Shown piece after piece: positions 31,247-39,927 of a stretch of DNA of 64,000 bases. Source of the stretch: DAIDKA01 sp036489445 (GTDB taxonomy: Bacteria; Pseudomonadota; Gammaproteobacteria; Steroidobacterales; Steroidobacteraceae); the NCBI GenBank assembly GCA_036489445.1, contig DASXFV010000087.1:62001-126000 (forward strand). The letters are read 5' to 3'. How positions within the stretch are numbered: the first letter of the stretch is position 1; each line of letters starts with the position of its first letter. The notes below the pieces were generated by a model. That model saw only the letters and a list, made by a program, of their open reading frames with translations. It was not told where the DNA came from and did no database searches. The translations under genes and the position numbers were made by a program.

Positions 31247-32395
31247 TCATGCCGAGAGGGTGGCCGGTGGCATGGCTTCGATGATGCGCATGCGCTTGGT
31301 GGTGGGCACGCAATAGATGTCGATGGGTGAGGTGCGACCCCGCAGGGTCATGGACGGCAGTTCCACGGCATTGATGTCATGGCCATGCGCATCCAGTGAG
31401 TGTTTGATGGCGCGCGAGAACACCATTTCACCGGCGCGCGCCCGCTGGCACAGGCGTGAAGCGACATTTACCGCATCGCCGATGATGGTGTAGCTCATGA
31501 ACATGGCTGAGCCCACATTGCCGGCGACCACGTCGCCCTCGTTGATGCCGATCCCCAGACCGGTCTCGATGTCATGGCGGGCGCGCCAGGTGTCGGCCAG
31601 TACCGCGAAGCGATCGAGCATTTCCCGCGCTGCCCGTACCGCCCGTTCCGAGCTGTCGATCTGTTCGAACGGCACGCCGAACCCCACCATGAGGCAGTCG
31701 CCGGCCATGTGAAACACCGTGCCCTCGTGCTGAAAGGTGATTTCCGTCAGCAGCGAGAAGTATTCATTCAGCAGCGGCACCACTTCCTGGGGACTCAGAC
31801 GCTCGGAGATGCTGGTGAAGCCGCGCAGATCGGCGAACATCACCACCGCACGGGTCCGGATGTCAGCTGCCGTGTGGATGCTGTCCCGCATCCGTGAGCT
31901 GTCGAGGATGCGATCCGCCAGCTGCGGCGAAACATAGCGGCGGAAGGTCGCCTGCAGTTCCTGGCCGCGCCGCTCCTCACTATTGCGCGCGGCGGCGGCG
32001 ACCTTGCGGCGCCGCGCGCCGGCACGCGCCAGGGCCTCGAGCCTGGCCAGCAGCACAGTGTCTGCGCCCGCGGCAATCACGAAGTCATCGGCGCCGGCCG
32101 CGTAGGCCGCCATCTGCAGATCGGAATTCAGGCCGACCACGACCACTGGCAGCATCAGGGTCGCGGGGTGCTCCTTCAAGGCCCGGCACACCTGCAGGCT
32201 CATCTCAGCCGTACCGTCTGCATCCAGCAGGATCAGGTCCGGAGCGACCTGGTCGATGCTGAGCATGATATCGGCATGGATGGGACAGGTATCCAGGCGG
32301 AAGCGGTGGGCCACCGGGCTGCGCTCGAGAAGGGACCGGATCGCCCCGCACGCGCCGGCGGCCAGGACCTGGAATTGCTCTGTTGTCACCGCCAT
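31247..32395 (-). CDS. Class III nucleotide cyclase with receiver-like domain
   Basis: The protein (382 aa from ATG 32395) has an N-terminal receiver-like domain: Asp58 in DLILLDADG is in the phospho-acceptor position, but the acidic pair near the start and the Lys near residue 110 are missing. After a short coiled-coil segment (EERRGQELQATFRRYVSPQL) comes a class III cyclase domain: metal Asp189 in VVMFADLRGF and Asp233 in AGDCLMVGFG, with Asn310 and Arg314 in DAVNVASRL. The Lys that normally precedes the second metal Asp motif reads as His, so nucleotide preference is uncertain. It should make cAMP or cGMP. Confidence 0.88.
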   Translation of the reverse strand: MAVTTEQFQVLAAGACGAIRSLLERSPVAHRFRLDTCPIHADIMLSIDQVAPDLILLDADGTAEMSLQVCRALKEHPATLMLPVVVVGLNSDLQMAAYAAGADDFVIAAGADTVLLARLEALARAGARRRKVAAAARNSEERRGQELQATFRRYVSPQLADRILDSSRMRDSIHTAADIRTRAVVMFADLRGFTSISERLSPQEVVPLLNEYFSLLTEITFQHEGTVFHMAGDCLMVGFGVPFEQIDSSERAVRAAREMLDRFAVLADTWRARHDIETGLGIGINEGDVVAGNVGSAMFMSYTIIGDAVNVASRLCQRARAGEMVFSRAIKHSLDAHGHDINAVELPSMTLRGRTSPIDIYCVPTTKRMRIIEAMPPATLSA

Positions 32396-32500
32396 GACCG
32401 AAGATTCTAAACCATTTCCAGTGGATTGCCCGCGCCTCGTGCGCGCGAGCCGGGTCCGGTACCATCGGCGTTGCGTCTTCAACCATAGAGTGATTCCATC

Positions 32501-33163
32501 ATGGCCAGGTCCCCTCGCAAGGCAGCTCCGGACCGCGGGGTCCCCTCCGCCCGCCGCCCGGCCCGGGTCGCCGGCGCGCCGCAAGTCTCACGCGAGCAGG
32601 CGGAGGAGGCGGTCAGGACCCTGCTGCGCTGGGCGGGGGATGATCCCGGCCGCGAAGGCCTGGTCGATACGCCCAAAAGAGTGGTGAGTGCGTACGCGGA
32701 CTGGTTCTCGGGGTATGCCGTGGATCCGCGCGAATATATGCGCCGCACCTTCGAGGAAGTGGAGGGTTACGACGAACTGGTGGTGCTGCGCGATATTGCC
32801 TTTGAAAGCTACTGCGAGCACCACATGGCCCCCATCATCGGACGCGCCCATGTTGGCTACCTGCCTTCCAACAAGGTGGTGGGTATCAGCAAGCTGGCGC
32901 GGGTGGTGGACGGCTATGCCCGGCGGTTCCAGGTGCAGGAGAAACTGACCGCGCAGATCGCAGCCTGTATCGATGAGGTGCTCAAGCCGCGCGGCGTGGG
33001 CGTGGTCATTGACTCAGAGCACCAGTGCATGACCACCCGCGGCGTTCACAAGCGCGGCGTGTCGATGGTGACCAGCCGCATGGTCGGCATCTTCCGCAGC
33101 GACGCGCGCACCCGTGCGGAGTTTCTGCAGTTCATCGATATTCGCGGCGCACGGGCCATCTGA
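32501..33163 (+). CDS. folE: GTP cyclohydrolase I
   Basis: The 220-residue enzyme converts GTP to dihydroneopterin triphosphate, the first step of folate synthesis. Blocks are EQAEEAVRTLLRWAGDDPGR, EGLVDTPKRVVSAYADWFSG, the zinc ligands in SYCEHHMAPIIGRAHVGYLP, GISKLARVVDGYARRFQVQE and HQCMTTRGV. All are canonical for FolE type I. The first 30 residues are Arg/Pro/Ala-rich and variable. It is divergent from the cyclase and convergent with msrB. Confidence 0.96.
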   Translation: MARSPRKAAPDRGVPSARRPARVAGAPQVSREQAEEAVRTLLRWAGDDPGREGLVDTPKRVVSAYADWFSGYAVDPREYMRRTFEEVEGYDELVVLRDIAFESYCEHHMAPIIGRAHVGYLPSNKVVGISKLARVVDGYARRFQVQEKLTAQIAACIDEVLKPRGVGVVIDSEHQCMTTRGVHKRGVSMVTSRMVGIFRSDARTRAEFLQFIDIRGARAI

Positions 33164-33170
33164 TCGGATC

Positions 33171-33635
33171 TCAGGCTTGCACCTTGGTCAACGACACGGC
33201 GTTGATACAGTAACGCAGGCCGCTTGGGGGCGGGCCGTCCGGGAACACATGGCCCAGGTGGGCGTCGCAGACATTGCACGTCACCTCGATACGCACCTGA
33301 CCGTAGCTGGCATCCTCGTGGTAGGCCACGACAGTGGGGGCGACGGCCTGCGTGAAGGACGGCCAGCCGGTCCCGCTGCGGAACTTCTGGGTGCTGTCGA
33401 ACAGCAGGGTGTTGCAGCACGCGCAGCAGTACTGTCCGGGTTCCAGCAGCTCACACATTGCCGAGCTGTGTGGCCGCTCGGTGCCCTGCTCGCGGGCGAC
33501 GTGAAACTGCTGCGGATCCAGAATTTTGCGCCACTCGCTTGGCGACTTCTCGACACGCCGCGGTGGGGCCGGATTGCCAGCTTGCGTGATCGCGAGCACA
33601 TCCTTCCAGCGCATAACAGCAGGGGCGGTGGTCAT
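33171..33635 (-). CDS. msrB: Peptide methionine-(R)-sulfoxide reductase
   Basis: The 154-residue enzyme reduces the R form of methionine sulfoxide in proteins. It has two zinc Cys pairs (C71/C74 in CCACC, C120/C123 in CNVC), the substrate motif FRSGTGWPSFTQAV and the catalytic Cys143 in RYCINAVSL. Usual family length is about 140-150. There is no signal peptide, so it acts in the cytoplasm. Its ATG overlaps the stop of the MMPL gene by four bases, so it is co-transcribed with that transporter. Confidence 0.95.
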   Translation of the reverse strand: MTTAPAVMRWKDVLAITQAGNPAPPRRVEKSPSEWRKILDPQQFHVAREQGTERPHSSAMCELLEPGQYCCACCNTLLFDSTQKFRSGTGWPSFTQAVAPTVVAYHEDASYGQVRIEVTCNVCDAHLGHVFPDGPPPSGLRYCINAVSLTKVQA

Positions 33636-35962
33636 GGCGAACTCCTGACGGTCTTTGCAGACCGCGTGCAGATCCAGAGTGCGGCGGGCAATGCGGTGAA
33701 ATCGGCCAACAGCGCCAGGACAAAGGCGGCGGAGGATACGGTGCCGAACTGTCGCATCGGTGGCAACGGTGACAAGGCCAGCGCCAGGAAGCCCGCGGCA
33801 TTGATCAGGGTGGCGAACAGGATGGGCTTGCCGGCGACCATGAAGGCATGACGCAGCGCGGCCAGCGTCGAGCCCGCATCGCGGCCTTCCTGGAAATGGT
33901 AGAAAAAATGCACCTGGTCGTTCTCGGTTGCCCCCAGCACAGTGGAGCCGATGAGGATGGTGGCGATGTTCAACGAGATGGCCGCGCCGCGCATCACCAT
34001 GAAGGCGGACAGAATGGCGAACAGCGAGGGGATCATCGCCATCAGTCGCGCCATCGGGCTGCGGAACACCAGCAGGAAAGCGCAGAAGATGATGCTCGCG
34101 GTCAGCGCAAAGCTCTCCATGAGGGTCGGGACCAGCTGCAGGGTGATCTGGTCCGACAGCACGCTCTCGCCCACCACCTGCGCCGTCACATCGGCCAGTG
34201 CCGGCTGCTGCCGCTGCACGGCCTGCCAGGTGCGCTCGATGTAGCGGCGCATGACGCCGATGTCACCGAAGGCCCGATCGCGGCCGCGGATGCTCAGGCG
34301 GATATCCCCCAGAGTGTTCAGGTCCACATAGCCACGTGCGCCCGGCGTGGTGAGCAGGATCTGCTCGAGCTGTCCGGCCAGGTCGTTCCAGGATTGCGGG
34401 TCCATCGGCAGTTCGTCAGCGCCGGATTGCACATACCGCGCCCAGCGCAGCAGTGAAGTCGGACCATCCACGGCGGTGATGCGCGGATCCTTCTCCAATT
34501 GCCGCACCAGTTGATCCACCGCGCGCAGGAACTGTGGATCCAGGGCACCCGCGTGCGGCACCTTCAGCCATAGCTGGTACACACCCAGACCGTTCTGCGC
34601 TTCGAAGTAGCGGGTGTCCTGCGCAGCGGCAACGCGCGGGTCGATGTACGTCAGGGTATCGGTTTGCAAGGCCAGGGGCCGGATATGCCCGGGAATGCCC
34701 ACCAGGGCAATGGCGCCGGCCACCATGCCTGCCACGGCGATCCCCACCAGCGGCCAGCGCAGGCTGCGTGTCAGCGGCAGCCACCACTCCACGAAATGCG
34801 GATACCAACGGCCCGCGATGCGTCGCTCGGACTGCGTGGGCGTGCGCAACAGCTGCTGAAGTGCCGGAAACAGGCTGAAGCTCGCCAGCCAGGCCACGAT
34901 GAGGCCGGCCGCGGTCCACAGCCCCATTTGGCTGACGGGCCGGATGTTCGACACGGACAGTGCTGCAAAACCCACGGCCGTGGCGAAAATCGAGGCCGTG
35001 CACGGCAGGAACTTATTGGCCAGTACCTGGGCGTGATGGGTGGCCAGATCCGGCAGATCTGCCCGCGTTGCAGCACCGGTGCCATCGCCGGCGCGGTCGA
35101 TGTAACGGGAATGGATGTACACCAGAGTTGCGGTCGCCGTGACCAGCACAGTGAGGGGCACCAGGGAGGAGACGATCGTATGGGTCCAGCCCGTGAGTGC
35201 CGCCAACCCCATGGCAATGGCCACCACCACCGCCAAGGTGATCACAATGGCCATGAGCGCCCGCCAGGACCGATACAACGCAAACACCAGCACGACCAGG
35301 AACAGGCCGAACAGGGGCATGGAGCGCTGGGTCGCCACCTGGGTCTCCCGCTCCAGCCACGCATCCAGCCAGGGGGAGCCCACATGGCGGATCCGGTCAA
35401 AGGATCCGCCGTGGATGCGCAACAGCGGCTCGGTGGCGGCGTCGATGGCCGCCAGCATGCGGTCGCGATCCGCGGGCGAGCGCACATGCAGTTCCAGCGC
35501 GATCCCCAGGAAATGGGGGCCCAGGAGTCCGGCGCGGCTGACAAGCCGAGTGCCGCGCGCGAACTGGCGCACGCGAGTGGTGCCGGCGGCATTCAGAATG
35601 GTGTCTGGATTGGCGCTGCGATAGATGCTGAGGAGGCTTTCGGGTTCGACTCCGGCGATCCTGCGCAGATTTTGCTCCAGTAGATCTGCCCCCCGCAGCG
35701 CGGGCCCGGACAGCGGGTCGGCAGTCTCCAGCATCAACAGGGCGTGGTCCCCTTCGGGGAAGATTTTCTCGAACGCGGCGGTGGCTTTGGTGTTGGGGTC
35801 ATCCGTCACCATGAGCGTGCCGATGGCGTTGTCGTCGGGAATCCGGGTGGCGCCATAGACTCCCAGCGCGCCGAGCAACACGCACACGATCAGAATCGTC
35901 CGCCGTGCCGCCAGCACGCGGGTAAAGAATCGTACGACGGCCGGGGCGGCCGGAACGGTCAC
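33632..35962 (-). CDS. MMPL/RND-family exporter
   Basis: The 776-residue membrane protein has the two-repeat RND layout. One helix (RRTILIVCVLLGALGVYGAT) is followed by a periplasmic loop (about 40-215), five helices (first near LFGLFLVVLVFALYRSWRAL), a second loop and six more helices ending near the C-terminus. It contains GATENDQVHFFYHFQEGRD in the last helical block, typical of MMPL-type transporters, and PVSQMGLWTAAGLIVAWL. These export lipids or hopanoid-like compounds; the cargo is unknown. It is divergent from the PhnD-like gene (71 bases) and overlaps msrB downstream. Confidence 0.9.
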   Translation of the reverse strand: MTVPAAPAVVRFFTRVLAARRTILIVCVLLGALGVYGATRIPDDNAIGTLMVTDDPNTKATAAFEKIFPEGDHALLMLETADPLSGPALRGADLLEQNLRRIAGVEPESLLSIYRSANPDTILNAAGTTRVRQFARGTRLVSRAGLLGPHFLGIALELHVRSPADRDRMLAAIDAATEPLLRIHGGSFDRIRHVGSPWLDAWLERETQVATQRSMPLFGLFLVVLVFALYRSWRALMAIVITLAVVVAIAMGLAALTGWTHTIVSSLVPLTVLVTATATLVYIHSRYIDRAGDGTGAATRADLPDLATHHAQVLANKFLPCTASIFATAVGFAALSVSNIRPVSQMGLWTAAGLIVAWLASFSLFPALQQLLRTPTQSERRIAGRWYPHFVEWWLPLTRSLRWPLVGIAVAGMVAGAIALVGIPGHIRPLALQTDTLTYIDPRVAAAQDTRYFEAQNGLGVYQLWLKVPHAGALDPQFLRAVDQLVRQLEKDPRITAVDGPTSLLRWARYVQSGADELPMDPQSWNDLAGQLEQILLTTPGARGYVDLNTLGDIRLSIRGRDRAFGDIGVMRRYIERTWQAVQRQQPALADVTAQVVGESVLSDQITLQLVPTLMESFALTASIIFCAFLLVFRSPMARLMAMIPSLFAILSAFMVMRGAAISLNIATILIGSTVLGATENDQVHFFYHFQEGRDAGSTLAALRHAFMVAGKPILFATLINAAGFLALALSPLPPMRQFGTVSSAAFVLALLADFTALPAALWICTRSAKTVRSSP

Positions 35963-36033
35963 CGTGCGGATCCTGGTGGTATGGCACGGCTTCGGGCGGA
36001 GCGCTTCATGCGCCGGGATGATAGCCTACTCAC

Positions 36034-36804
36034 ATGAGCACATTGATCGCAGCCGCGGCCTCATTGCTGGTGTTCTGCGCCCCCGGTTATCCCGGTACCA
36101 GCGGGGACGCGCAACCGCTTGTAGGAGAATTCGCTGCAACGCTCGCCGCGGCGGCCGGGTGGCCCGCCGGCAGCCTCACCGCGGTGTATGACGCCAATGA
36201 GAAGAGCGACCTGGAGCGGCTCGCGGCGCCCGATGCGTCGCTGGCCTTTGTCCCGTACCCATTCTTTGTGGAACATGGTGCCGCGCTGCACCTGCTGCCG
36301 CTGGCTCAGGCTGACGTGCCGCCCGCGGGCGTGCAGCAGCATTGGAGCCTGGTGATGAAGAGCGGCCACGCAGCACCCCCTGCGGGGCTGGCCGGCATGA
36401 CGCTCATCAGCACCGCGGGCTATGCGCAGGACTTTGTGCGCGAGGCGCTGCGCACGGTCGGCCCATTACCCGCCAGTACGACCATCACCGCCACCGGCCA
36501 GGTGCTCTCGGCCCTGCGCAGGGCGGCCACGGGTGACCCGGTCGCCGTGCTGCTGGACCAGGAACAGGCCGCGGCCCTGCCAAGCCTGCCGTTCGCGGCA
36601 ACTCTGCAGGTGGTCGGCACGTCCGCTGCCGTGCCCGTCGCGTTGATCGTGGTGGTCGAGGGTCGGGTCCCGAAGGCACGCGCTGCAGACCTGCAGCAGG
36701 CGCTGCTGCATCTGTCGGCCACCCCACAGGGCGCCGCGACTCTGGGCCGTCTGCGATTGAACGGCTTTGTGCTGCCCAGGTTGTCTGCCACCCCGGGATC
36801 ATGA
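36034..36804 (+). CDS. PhnD-like periplasmic binding protein
   Basis: The 256-residue protein resembles the phosphate/phosphonate-binding (PhnD / SphX-like) solute-binding family: SLAFVPYPFFVEHGAALHLL and HWSLVMKSGHAAPPAGLAGM, with the AGYAQDFVREAL and DPVAVLLDQEQAAAL blocks. A signal peptide is probable (MSTLIAAAASLLVFCAP). It lacks a transporter partner: no ABC permease or ATPase adjoins it. It overlaps the following lipoprotein gene by four bases and is divergent from the MMPL exporter. It may deliver a substrate to that exporter or act as a sensor; this is inference. Confidence 0.78.
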   Translation: MSTLIAAAASLLVFCAPGYPGTSGDAQPLVGEFAATLAAAAGWPAGSLTAVYDANEKSDLERLAAPDASLAFVPYPFFVEHGAALHLLPLAQADVPPAGVQQHWSLVMKSGHAAPPAGLAGMTLISTAGYAQDFVREALRTVGPLPASTTITATGQVLSALRRAATGDPVAVLLDQEQAAALPSLPFAATLQVVGTSAAVPVALIVVVEGRVPKARAADLQQALLHLSATPQGAATLGRLRLNGFVLPRLSATPGS

Positions 36805-37508
36805 ACGGAGGCCTGAGAGCGGTCGCGCTGCTGGCGGCGCTGACGCTGGCCGCCTGTACGCTGCCGCGTCGGGCTACGCCGCCGGCAGCAAATGGTGGGC
36901 CAGCCGCAGGTCTACCGCTTACCCCGTTGCAGGATCTGGCGGCCGTGGAGCGCGATGCCGACCGCATCGGGCAAACTCAGGACCCTGCCGGGCGCAGGCA
37001 ACTACTCGCCGCGGCGGCGGCGAACGCACGGCAGTGCCTGGCATTAGCTGCCGGCGACGGCGCCTGCCATTACGCGCAGGCGCAGGTGCTGGGACTCACG
37101 GCCCGGGAACGGCCCCTGCAGGCGGATTCCCTGCTCAAGGAAATGCTGGCGAGCCTTGCAAAGGCTGAGGCTCTGGACCCCGGCCTCGATCATGCGGGGC
37201 CCGCCCGCCTGAGCGCCGTCGTGCTGCTGCGGGCACCGCCCTGGCCGCTGGGGCCCGGTGATGCCGATGCCGCCGTGACTGCCGCGCAGCGCGCGGTGCA
37301 GCGCGATGCCGCCTATCCGCCGAATCTGATTACTTTGGGACAGGCCCAGGCCAGGGCCGATGGCGGCCCCGCAGCCCGCGCGACCTTCGCCAAGGCGCGG
37401 CTGGCCATCCAGGCTTGGACCAGCACCGCGGATACCGCGGCTCAGGTTGCCGCGGACCGTGCGCACTGGGAGCAACAGGTGGAACAGGCCTTACACGAGC
37501 TGCAGTGA
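36801..37508 (+). CDS. TatT-like lipoprotein with TPR-type helices
   Basis: The 235-residue protein is a lipoprotein (LLAALTLAAC, Cys at the lipobox). The body is helical, with blocks LQDLAAVERDADRIGQTQDP and ARLSAVVLLRAPPWPLGPGD and DAAYPPNLITLGQAQARADG. The 'VLLRAPPWPLGPGD' and 'AYPPNLITLGQA' pieces resemble the TRAP-transporter T component (TatT), which forms a TPR-like trimer in the outer periplasm. No TRAP transporter is present. It overlaps the PhnD-like gene by four bases, so the pair probably works together. Assignment to TatT is by pattern only. Confidence 0.68.
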   Translation: MNGGLRAVALLAALTLAACTLPRRATPPAANGGPAAGLPLTPLQDLAAVERDADRIGQTQDPAGRRQLLAAAAANARQCLALAAGDGACHYAQAQVLGLTARERPLQADSLLKEMLASLAKAEALDPGLDHAGPARLSAVVLLRAPPWPLGPGDADAAVTAAQRAVQRDAAYPPNLITLGQAQARADGGPAARATFAKARLAIQAWTSTADTAAQVAADRAHWEQQVEQALHELQ

Positions 37509-37520
37509 ACCGGAACCCCC

Positions 37521-39344
37521 TCAGGCGAGGGTTTCCGAGCCGCGCGAAGCACGCTTGCGGTCGTGCTCGCTGAGGAAGCGCTTGCGAATGCGGATGGACT
37601 CCGGCGTCACTTCCACCAATTCGTCCTCGTCGATGAACTCCACCGCGTACTCCAGCGTCATCTGGATGGGCGGAGTCAACAAAATCGCGTCGTCCTTGCC
37701 CGCGGCGCGGATATTGGTGAGCTTCTTGGTCTTGATCGGATTGACGACCAGGTCGTTCTCGCGGGTGTGGATGCCGATGACCATGCCGGGGTACAGCTTC
37801 TCGCCCGGGTGCACGAACATGCGACCGCGCTCCTGCAGATTGAACAGGGAATAGGCCACGGCCTCCCCCATTTCGTTGCTGATCAGCACCCCATTGCGAC
37901 GCTCCGGGATGTCGCCTTTCAGCGGCGAGTAGCCGTCGAAAATATGGCTGATGAGCCCATTGCCGCGGGTCATGGTCATGAACTCGCCCTGGAAGCCGAT
38001 GAGGCCCCGCGCCGGCACGCGGTACTCCAGACGCACACGACCCATGTCATCGATGATCATGTCGGTGAGATCAGCGCGACGTGCACCCAGCGCCTCCATC
38101 ACGGCGCCCTGGTGTTCGGCGTCGATATCGACGGTCAGCGCCTCGTATGGCTCGTGCAGCACGCCGTCGACCACGCGATTGAGCACCTGCGGCTTGCCCA
38201 CGGCCAGCTCATAGCCCTCGCGGCGCATGTTCTCGATGAGGATGGTCAGGTGCAGTTCACCGCGACCCGACACGCGGAATACATCCGGCTCGGCGGTGTC
38301 TTCCACCCGCAGGGCGACATTGCTCTGCAGTTCGCGATACAGGCGCTCGCGGATCTGGCGGCTGGTCACATACTTGCCCTCGCGGCCGGCCAGGGGCGAG
38401 GTATTGACCTGGAAATTCATGGACAGCGTGGGTTCATCGACGCTGATCGGCGGCAGACCCTCGGGGTTCTCGCGATCGCAGATGGTCAGACCGATATTCA
38501 CCTCTTCGACCCCGGTGATGGCGACAATGTCGCCGGCCACAGCCTCCGGTACGGCCTGGCGCAGCAGTCCACGGAAGGTCAGCACCTGCACGATCTTGGC
38601 CTCGCCACGGTTCTCATCCCCGTGACGCAGCGCGACAGTCTGGCCGGTGCGGATGGTGCCACGACGCACCCGACCGATGCCGATACGACCCACGTAAGAG
38701 TTGTAGTCCAGGGTGGAGATCTGCAGCTGCAGAGGCGCGTTCGCATCGCTGGGCGGGGCCGGTACGTACTGCAGCACCGCTTCAAACAGCGCGGTCATAT
38801 CCTGGCGCCGCTCGGTGTGGTCCAGGCTTGCCCAGCCCTGCAGGGCTGAGGCGTACACCACCGGGAAGTCCAGCTGCTCGTCGGTGGCCCCGAGGCGGTC
38901 GAACAGTTCAAAGGTCTTGTCGATGACCCAGCCCGGGCGCGCGCCCGGGCGGTCGATCTTGTTGACCACGACAATGGCTTTGTGACCCAGCCCCAAGGCC
39001 TTGCGGGTGACGAACCGGGTCTGCGGCATCGGGCCTTCCACCGCGTCCACGAGCAGCAGCACGCCGTCCACCATGGACAGCACGCGCTCGACCTCGCCGC
39101 CAAAGTCGGCGTGTCCCGGGGTGTCGACGATGTTGATACGGGTGCCGCCGTACTCGATGGCGCAATTCTTGGCGAGGATGGTGATGCCGCGCTCGCGCTC
39201 AATATCGTTGGAGTCCATGACGCGCTCGCCCACCTTCTCATGTGCTTCGAAGGTTCCGGACTGCTTGAGCAGGCAATCCACCAGCGTCGTCTTGCCATGG
39301 TCGACGTGCGCGATGATGGCGATATTGCGGATGGGGCGGTTCAT
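37521..39344 (-). CDS. typA: Ribosome-associated GTPase TypA/BipA
   Basis: The protein (607 aa from ATG 39344) is a translational GTPase. G1 is AHVDHGKTTL (residues 10-19), G2 lies in DSNDIERERGITI, G3 is DTPGHADFGG, G4 is VVNKIDRPGARPG. The C-terminal half has the EF-G-like domains and the BipA-specific end (GKDDAILLTPPIQMTLEYAV). The terminal 20 residues are basic. It works on 50S subunit assembly under stress. The start at 39344 fits all homologues. It is convergent with the TatT-like gene. Confidence 0.96.
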   Translation of the reverse strand: MNRPIRNIAIIAHVDHGKTTLVDCLLKQSGTFEAHEKVGERVMDSNDIERERGITILAKNCAIEYGGTRINIVDTPGHADFGGEVERVLSMVDGVLLLVDAVEGPMPQTRFVTRKALGLGHKAIVVVNKIDRPGARPGWVIDKTFELFDRLGATDEQLDFPVVYASALQGWASLDHTERRQDMTALFEAVLQYVPAPPSDANAPLQLQISTLDYNSYVGRIGIGRVRRGTIRTGQTVALRHGDENRGEAKIVQVLTFRGLLRQAVPEAVAGDIVAITGVEEVNIGLTICDRENPEGLPPISVDEPTLSMNFQVNTSPLAGREGKYVTSRQIRERLYRELQSNVALRVEDTAEPDVFRVSGRGELHLTILIENMRREGYELAVGKPQVLNRVVDGVLHEPYEALTVDIDAEHQGAVMEALGARRADLTDMIIDDMGRVRLEYRVPARGLIGFQGEFMTMTRGNGLISHIFDGYSPLKGDIPERRNGVLISNEMGEAVAYSLFNLQERGRMFVHPGEKLYPGMVIGIHTRENDLVVNPIKTKKLTNIRAAGKDDAILLTPPIQMTLEYAVEFIDEDELVEVTPESIRIRKRFLSEHDRKRASRGSETLA

Positions 39345-39449
39345 GAGCTTGTATGCAGTCGCGAAAGGGTCGCGAAGATTACCAGAAAGCTGCCGCAACC
39401 CATAGAAAACAACCTGCTACGGCCCTACAGCCGCTCGTGGAGCGCCTGG

Positions 39450-39893
39450 TCAGGCCCGGAACCGGCCGCCGATGCGCAGATTGCTGGTCGCGTAACGCAC
39501 CTCCACGAAGAACACCAGCAGCGAGGCGGTGAGCGTAAGCATGGCCGCGCTGAAGATGGCAGCGATCAGCAAGGTCATGTTGTTGCCCAGCAGCGCCGTG
39601 GTGAACAGCAGGATCACGGTGGTGGTCACCAGCAGGCCCGACATCGTGCCCAGTGCGATGGCGTAGTTGATGTACCGGGCACGCTGCGCCAGCACCGCCA
39701 GCGCTTCGTGGAGGTCGACGTGCGCACTCTCCGCCAACCGATCCTCGAGGACACGTGCGCGATCCACGATCCGCGCCAGCCGGTTGGTGAACAAGGTGAG
39801 CGTGACGCCGACGCCGGAAAGCAGGAACACCGGCGCAACGGCCAGTTGGATGATATGGGCAACGTCCACCGGCAGGTTTGATGTCAGGGCCAT
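39450..39893 (-). CDS. DUF2721 membrane protein
   Basis: The protein (147 aa from ATG 39893) belongs to the DUF2721 family. It has a first helix starting near VAHIIQLAVAPVFLLSGVG, a charged loop with RLARIVDRARVLEDRLAESA, and two further helices from YINYAIALGTMSGLLVTTTV and LLIAAIFSAAMLTLTASLLV. The charged RIVDRAR block is the family hallmark. No function is known. I took ATG 39893; ATG at 39902 or 39956 is possible, and no clear ribosome binding site decides. It is divergent from the ABC exporter gene. Confidence 0.82.
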   Translation of the reverse strand: MALTSNLPVDVAHIIQLAVAPVFLLSGVGVTLTLFTNRLARIVDRARVLEDRLAESAHVDLHEALAVLAQRARYINYAIALGTMSGLLVTTTVILLFTTALLGNNMTLLIAAIFSAAMLTLTASLLVFFVEVRYATSNLRIGGRFRA

Positions 39894-39927
39894 GCGGGGC
39901 ATTTTGCCTGAGCGCCAATTGGGACGC

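Noticed and set aside
37563..38849. A 428-codon plus-strand frame opposite typA
   Set aside because: Antisense shadow of typA, with no ribosome binding site and no motif.
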